A stretch of 64,000 bases of DNA from Candidatus Obscuribacterales bacterium (lineage in GTDB: Bacteria > Cyanobacteriota > Vampirovibrionia > Obscuribacterales > Obscuribacteraceae). The position numbers were made by a program, and so were the translations under genes. Below, piece after piece: positions 60,480-64,000 of this stretch; position 1 is the stretch's first letter, and each line of letters opens with the position of its first letter. The stretch spans positions 620,001-684,000 of the forward strand of contig JACKCM010000002.1 in the NCBI GenBank assembly GCA_020634035.1, given 5' to 3'. The notes beneath the pieces are model-generated. The model saw only the letters and a list, made by a program, of their open reading frames with translations, had not been told where the DNA came from and ran no database searches.

Positions 60480-62009
60480 TTGCAACTACCGCTCAAAATT
60501 GAAGCTTCCGATCTCTGGCGATGGGACGGCACCATCGGCAGGGCTAAATATGTAACCCTCGGATCGATTCTTGTTGTGCTCAAGTTCTGTCTCGACTACT
60601 TTGTCAGTAGCACCTTCTTTCATAAGAGCTGGACGATTCTTGAATATTTCGCACCAGGCTATGCGACAGCCACCCACGCTTCGGGCAATGATATTCAGTT
60701 CTATCTGACTATGCTGGCGCTTTCTTTGCCTTTTGCCTGGACAGGGTCGGTGCTTACGATTAGAAGATTGAGAGCGGCGCAGTTGGCACCATGGCTTTTG
60801 ATCTTTTTCTATGTTCCTCTTTTGAATCTGGTGTTCTTCAAGATCCTCTCCTGGGCTCCTTCGATACAGCATGACGGCGAAAGCGGCGAACTCAAGCGTG
60901 TCGAGTACAATCAAGAAGCGCTTGCAAATATGGCCGAAGACGAGGTCGATAGAGCAATCGTTCGCAGAGCAGAAACCTCAGCCACCACCGAAGTGGTGAA
61001 AGAGAGAGTTTCTGCAGAAGGTGACTATTCGCGCATAGTCGATTTTTTGGTGGCTGCTGCTGCTCCGATAATACCGACTCTGGTGCTTGTTTATCTCTCT
61101 GTCCTGGTTTTTGGTTCCTACGGATATGGACTTTTTGTCGCGCTTCCTTTTGTGATCTCCATAGCGGCACCGCTTATTTTTGCCGCTAGAGAAAAGCGCA
61201 GTATGATCGCATGCATGGCTGTCTCTCTGACCAGCATGGCGATTGTCTATGCCGCTCTTCTAATCTTCGCCTTCGAAGGTATTGTCTGCCTTCTGATGGC
61301 CGCTCCGATAGCCGCTGTAATCGCAGCCGGAGGCGGCTTGCTGGCCTATTACATTCAGAAGCGGCACCATGGCAATCGTGAGCTACCCAGGCTATTAGGA
61401 GGATTCTTACTGCTGGTACCTTTGATTATGTTCATAGAGGTGCATGCAGAGCCACGCTCTCCACTCTATGCCGTCACTACCTCAATGCAGGTTGATGCAC
61501 CACCGGAGGTGGTATGGAAGCATGTGGTCGCGTTTTCCAGATTGCCCGAACCTGCAGATTCTGAGCTTATTTTCAAAGCCGGGGTGGCGTATCCTATAGA
61601 GGCTAAGATATACGGTCATGGACCGGGCGCGGTCCGCCATTGTATCTTTTCTACCGGGACGTTTGTTGAGCCTATAACCGTATGGAAAGAGCCCGAATTG
61701 CTACGCTTTTCAGTACGCGAACAGGCTCTGCCCATGAAAGAGTTCTCTCCCTACAAAGATATCCATCCACCGCATATGGAGGGCTATCTGGTTTCGAAGA
61801 AGGGCCAGTTCTTTCTCAAACGCACTGAAAATGGTGGCACGCTCCTTTCGGGCACCACCTGGTATCAGAACCATATGGGACCACCGTTATACTGGAGAGT
61901 TTGGTCGGATCAGATTATTCATGCAATTCACAGAAGGGTGCTTGCCCATGTCGCCAATTTATCTGTAGTTAATGAGGAGGTTGGATCATGCAGTACGAAT
62001 TGCCGCTGA
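60480..62009 (+). CDS. Membrane protein with DUF805-like N-terminus and SRPBCC-like C-terminus
   Basis: The frame is open from a GTG at 60414, but that lies before a terminator hairpin, so I use the TTG at 60480 (509 residues). The N-terminal part begins WRWDGTIGRAKYVTLG and has TIRRLRAAQLAPW, as in DUF805 membrane proteins. About nine membrane helices extend to residue 330. The C-terminal 160 residues lie outside the last helix and resemble an SRPBCC/polyketide-cyclase lipid-binding fold (VDAPPEVVWKHVVAFSRLPE ... GGTLLSGTTWYQNHMGPPLY). This suggests a membrane protein that binds a hydrophobic ligand. The next gene overlaps by 22 bases. Confidence 0.75.
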   Translation: MQLPLKIEASDLWRWDGTIGRAKYVTLGSILVVLKFCLDYFVSSTFFHKSWTILEYFAPGYATATHASGNDIQFYLTMLALSLPFAWTGSVLTIRRLRAAQLAPWLLIFFYVPLLNLVFFKILSWAPSIQHDGESGELKRVEYNQEALANMAEDEVDRAIVRRAETSATTEVVKERVSAEGDYSRIVDFLVAAAAPIIPTLVLVYLSVLVFGSYGYGLFVALPFVISIAAPLIFAAREKRSMIACMAVSLTSMAIVYAALLIFAFEGIVCLLMAAPIAAVIAAGGGLLAYYIQKRHHGNRELPRLLGGFLLLVPLIMFIEVHAEPRSPLYAVTTSMQVDAPPEVVWKHVVAFSRLPEPADSELIFKAGVAYPIEAKIYGHGPGAVRHCIFSTGTFVEPITVWKEPELLRFSVREQALPMKEFSPYKDIHPPHMEGYLVSKKGQFFLKRTENGGTLLSGTTWYQNHMGPPLYWRVWSDQIIHAIHRRVLAHVANLSVVNEEVGSCSTNCR

Positions 62010-62566
62010 TCGATACAGAGCGCCTTGTCGTCCGGATGTGCTACCCGGATGAAGCGATAAAGCCGGCTCGGTATCATCTCAAGAACCGAGACTATCTTCA
62101 GCCTTTCTACGCCACCTTTACCGAGGAGTCCTTCAGCGAAATCTACTGGGCGGAAGAGCTGGAGAGAAATATAGTCGAGTATTACAACGACCAATCCATA
62201 AGGTTCTTCATCTTCGAGAAGGATAACGATGAGGTTGTGGTTGGCACAGCCAATTTCAGCGGTATCGTCAGGAGGGCGGCATACTATTGTGTAGTGGGAT
62301 ACGGTCTGGACCAGGACTTTCAGGGCAGAGGCTATATGACCGAGGCTCTTGGTGCTGCCATAGACTTCATGTTTACTGAGAGAAATATTCATCGGGTGAT
62401 GGCGAATTACATCCCCGTCAACGAAAAGTCAGGTAAAGTATTGAGGAGGCTGGGCTTTACTGTAGAGGGTTACGCCCGGGACTACCTGTATCTTGATGGT
62501 CAGTGGAAAGATCACATCCTTACATCTCTGACCAATGAGGATTGGCAAGAGGATGAAGATAATTAG
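61988..62566 (+). CDS. GNAT acetyltransferase, RimJ/RimL type
   Basis: The 192-residue protein is of the RimJ/RimL-like GNAT group. TERLVVRM opens the fold, VGTANFSG and YGLDQDFQGRGYMTEALGAA form the acetyl-CoA pyrophosphate loop (Q/RxxGxG/A), and NEKSGKVLRRLGF follows. Such enzymes acetylate protein N-termini or small amines. A good ribosome site (GAGGAGG) precedes the ATG. It is coupled to the upstream membrane protein by overlap and to the DUF1189-like gene by an 18-base gap. Confidence 0.92.
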   Translation: MQYELPLIDTERLVVRMCYPDEAIKPARYHLKNRDYLQPFYATFTEESFSEIYWAEELERNIVEYYNDQSIRFFIFEKDNDEVVVGTANFSGIVRRAAYYCVVGYGLDQDFQGRGYMTEALGAAIDFMFTERNIHRVMANYIPVNEKSGKVLRRLGFTVEGYARDYLYLDGQWKDHILTSLTNEDWQEDEDN

Positions 62567-62584
62567 TAGAGGTCCGGACCGATT

Positions 62585-63400
62585 ATGAAAAGAACCTCTT
62601 TAACCAGGCTGGCTTCGCCTCTAAAGGGCTTTTATCTCTGCTGGTTTTCCAGGGATTTTTATAATGAGGTAGCCCATAATTGGCAGGGGGTCGCCTTCCG
62701 GTTTTTGATGGTCGTGCTAGGTCTTTTCTCAGGGATTGTGGCGCTTTCTTTTCAGTTTCAGGTAGATGAATATCTGAACGGATTCATCATCCCCATAATT
62801 CAAAAAGCGCCTGAGTTGAACCTTGAAGAAGGAAAACTCTCTATGGATCGCCCATCTCCTTATATTATCGAAGACCCGCGATTCAAGGGTGAGCACAAAC
62901 CGATTATGATCTTCGATCTGGCAGAGGATGCACCCATGCCTGATTCGAATCTGGACGGCATGTTTTTCATCAGAGACAAAGAAGTGCTTCAATACGGCGG
63001 CCAGAGGCAGATTGTCGATTTGAACGGAACCTGGAAGACGCCTCTCTTCCCAAAGGACTTCTTGAAAAGTCTTGGACAAATTAAAGTCTGGTCAGGAACG
63101 GCTGTATTTCTGGCGCTTTTTACGGCCAGTTTTCTTGTTATCTCCATCCAGGTCTTTCTCTATGGGCTATTAGCCTATGTGCTCTCGGGGTTGCTCAGGC
63201 GTCCTTTGCAGTTTGTTCAGGCTGCTCGCTTAGCAACGGTCGCCCTCTTGCCGGTCATAACCATGGATTTCCTCCAGCGTATAACCGGGGTGTTCGTGCC
63301 GCTCTGGACGATGGTTTCCGTCCTCATGACAATCGCGTATCTGACTTTTGCAATTCGCTCGATTTCGGTCACCCTGAACCGTCCCGGTTTCGAGTCCTGA
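62585..63400 (+). CDS. DUF1189-like membrane protein
   Basis: The 271-residue protein has one N-terminal helix at about 40-58 and an extracytoplasmic domain of about 110 residues. Three or four helices from about 165 to the end follow. The layout (LASPLKGFYLCWFSRDFYNE, then large loop, then helix bundle) fits DUF1189, a family of unknown function. It lies third in the run with the DUF805-like and acetyltransferase genes. Confidence 0.75.
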   Translation: MKRTSLTRLASPLKGFYLCWFSRDFYNEVAHNWQGVAFRFLMVVLGLFSGIVALSFQFQVDEYLNGFIIPIIQKAPELNLEEGKLSMDRPSPYIIEDPRFKGEHKPIMIFDLAEDAPMPDSNLDGMFFIRDKEVLQYGGQRQIVDLNGTWKTPLFPKDFLKSLGQIKVWSGTAVFLALFTASFLVISIQVFLYGLLAYVLSGLLRRPLQFVQAARLATVALLPVITMDFLQRITGVFVPLWTMVSVLMTIAYLTFAIRSISVTLNRPGFES

Positions 63401-63499
63401 GCCGTTTAAGGGCTCTCTTAACACTCTATCTATTTACCGTTCAAAGCAGGCTGTGCGTGCTAGGATTTAGCTCATCCCAAGATAATTTGAGGTCCGCCA

Positions 63500-64000
63500 A
63501 TGATTCAGGTCGTCGAACAGATCGTTAATGAAAACAAGCGTATCGGAGACATAGCCGAGAAAGTCTCAAAGGGAGAGCGCATCACAAGGGATGATGCTAT
63601 CCGACTCTATAACGAACCTGACCTGCTGGCAGTGGGAGCGCTGGCCGAGTTTGCCCGTCGACGCAAAGCCGGAGAGGGTCAAGAAAAGTATGTTTATTAC
63701 ATCCATAACATGCACCTCAATCCGACCAATTTCTGTGTCGAAACCTGTCGCTTTTGTTCCTATGCCAATCCAGGCAATGACAGCTATACCTGGACAATGG
63801 AAGAGGTGCTGGAGCAAGCCGAAAATGGCATCTCCCTTGGTATCAACGAAATTCATATGGTGGGTGGACTCAACCCAATCACCAACCTGAGCTATTACGA
63901 AGATGTTATCCGTACAATCAAAGAAAAGCATCCTCAAATCCATCTGAAGGCGATGACCGCCGTGGAGATAGAGTATCTATCCAACCTCGAAGGAATCAGC
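63500..64000 (+). CDS. mqnE: Aminofutalosine synthase MqnE-like radical SAM protein (truncated by window end)
   Basis: The frame is open from the ATG at 63500 (GAGG 8 bases upstream) to the window edge, giving the first 167 residues. It has the radical SAM cluster motif CVETCRFC (Cx3Cx2C) in HLNPTNFCVETCRFCSYANP, preceded by ITRDDAIRLYNEPDLLAVGA, and followed by INEIHMVGGLNPI. This matches MqnE, the first SAM-radical step of futalosine-type menaquinone synthesis; MqnC and CofH-like enzymes are related alternatives. Together with menG at 8-9 kb it supports futalosine-dependent menaquinone. Confidence 0.85.
   Translation, partial: MIQVVEQIVNENKRIGDIAEKVSKGERITRDDAIRLYNEPDLLAVGALAEFARRRKAGEGQEKYVYYIHNMHLNPTNFCVETCRFCSYANPGNDSYTWTMEEVLEQAENGISLGINEIHMVGGLNPITNLSYYEDVIRTIKEKHPQIHLKAMTAVEIEYLSNLEGIS

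Overview
The window looks like a chromosomal segment of a Gram-negative (diderm) bacterium with about 50% GC. It carries lipid A genes (lpxB, an msbA-like exporter), several lipoprotein signals and many secreted or inner-membrane proteins. Two menaquinone genes, menG and the start of an mqnE-like aminofutalosine synthase, point to menaquinone made by the futalosine route. The mix of housekeeping genes, many TPR proteins, DUF2059 proteins and large uncharacterised membrane proteins resembles the non-photosynthetic relatives of cyanobacteria (Vampirovibrionia/Melainabacteria, Obscuribacterales-like). That placement is inference from gene style, not from a marker gene. TTG and GTG starts are common. 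I see no tRNA, rRNA, CRISPR array, prophage or intact insertion sequence.

Layout. 0-3.3 kb: a minus-strand group of secreted PDZ-CAP, thioredoxin-fold and Tat-exported flavin oxidoreductase genes. 3.5-5.1 kb: an acyl-CoA carboxylase carboxyltransferase with a clear terminator. 5.1-9.3 kb: a minus-strand envelope and quinone group, secG-menG-lpxB-msbA, followed by a 26-residue membrane peptide not previously called. 9.5-19.1 kb: an orphan PAS histidine kinase with a degenerate receiver, ruvX, sixA, an ADP-ribosylglycohydrolase, a membrane protein, a long-chain acyl-CoA ligase, cutA, an unusual deoxyribosyltransferase/N-formylglutamate-amidohydrolase-like fusion and a DUF3465 lipoprotein. 19-25 kb: TPR protein, second acyl-CoA ligase, FimT/GspH-like protein, rhodanese, TerB-like protein and a sparse, partly degenerate stretch. 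25-28.4 kb: a large SF2 helicase with a predicted membrane hairpin. 28.4-35.1 kb: an AttEFGH-like ABC exporter operon (ATPase, FtsX permease, AttH/CrtC lipocalin-like protein, TPR protein) and a convergent TPR-metallopeptidase gene. 35.1-39.7 kb: nth-ispE-ksgA-corC housekeeping genes.

40-51 kb is rich in lineage-specific envelope proteins: a Ser/Thr kinase with a duplicated N-terminal zinc ribbon, an alpha/beta hydrolase, a protein with 25 gap-free LxxP heptads, two adjacent DUF2059 genes and a TPR lipoprotein with a degenerate peptidase domain. At 51.5-53.2 kb lie an IS1595-type transposase derivative that has lost its DDE core, a TPR protein and a frame-broken gene. 53-55 kb: surE and a DUF4013 membrane protein.

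The most unusual block is 55.0-60.5 kb: a Clp N-domain protein without an ATPase, an XRE/zinc-ribbon regulator, a fusion of a degenerate GGDEF domain to a degenerate Ser/Thr kinase, a NurA-domain nuclease directly abutting it, and a protein with three copies of a 13-residue TGS-D motif, closed by a strong terminator. I regard this block, and the LxxP heptad protein, as the best candidates for something undescribed. The window ends with a DUF805-SRPBCC-like membrane protein, a RimJ-type acetyltransferase, a DUF1189-like membrane protein and the truncated mqnE.
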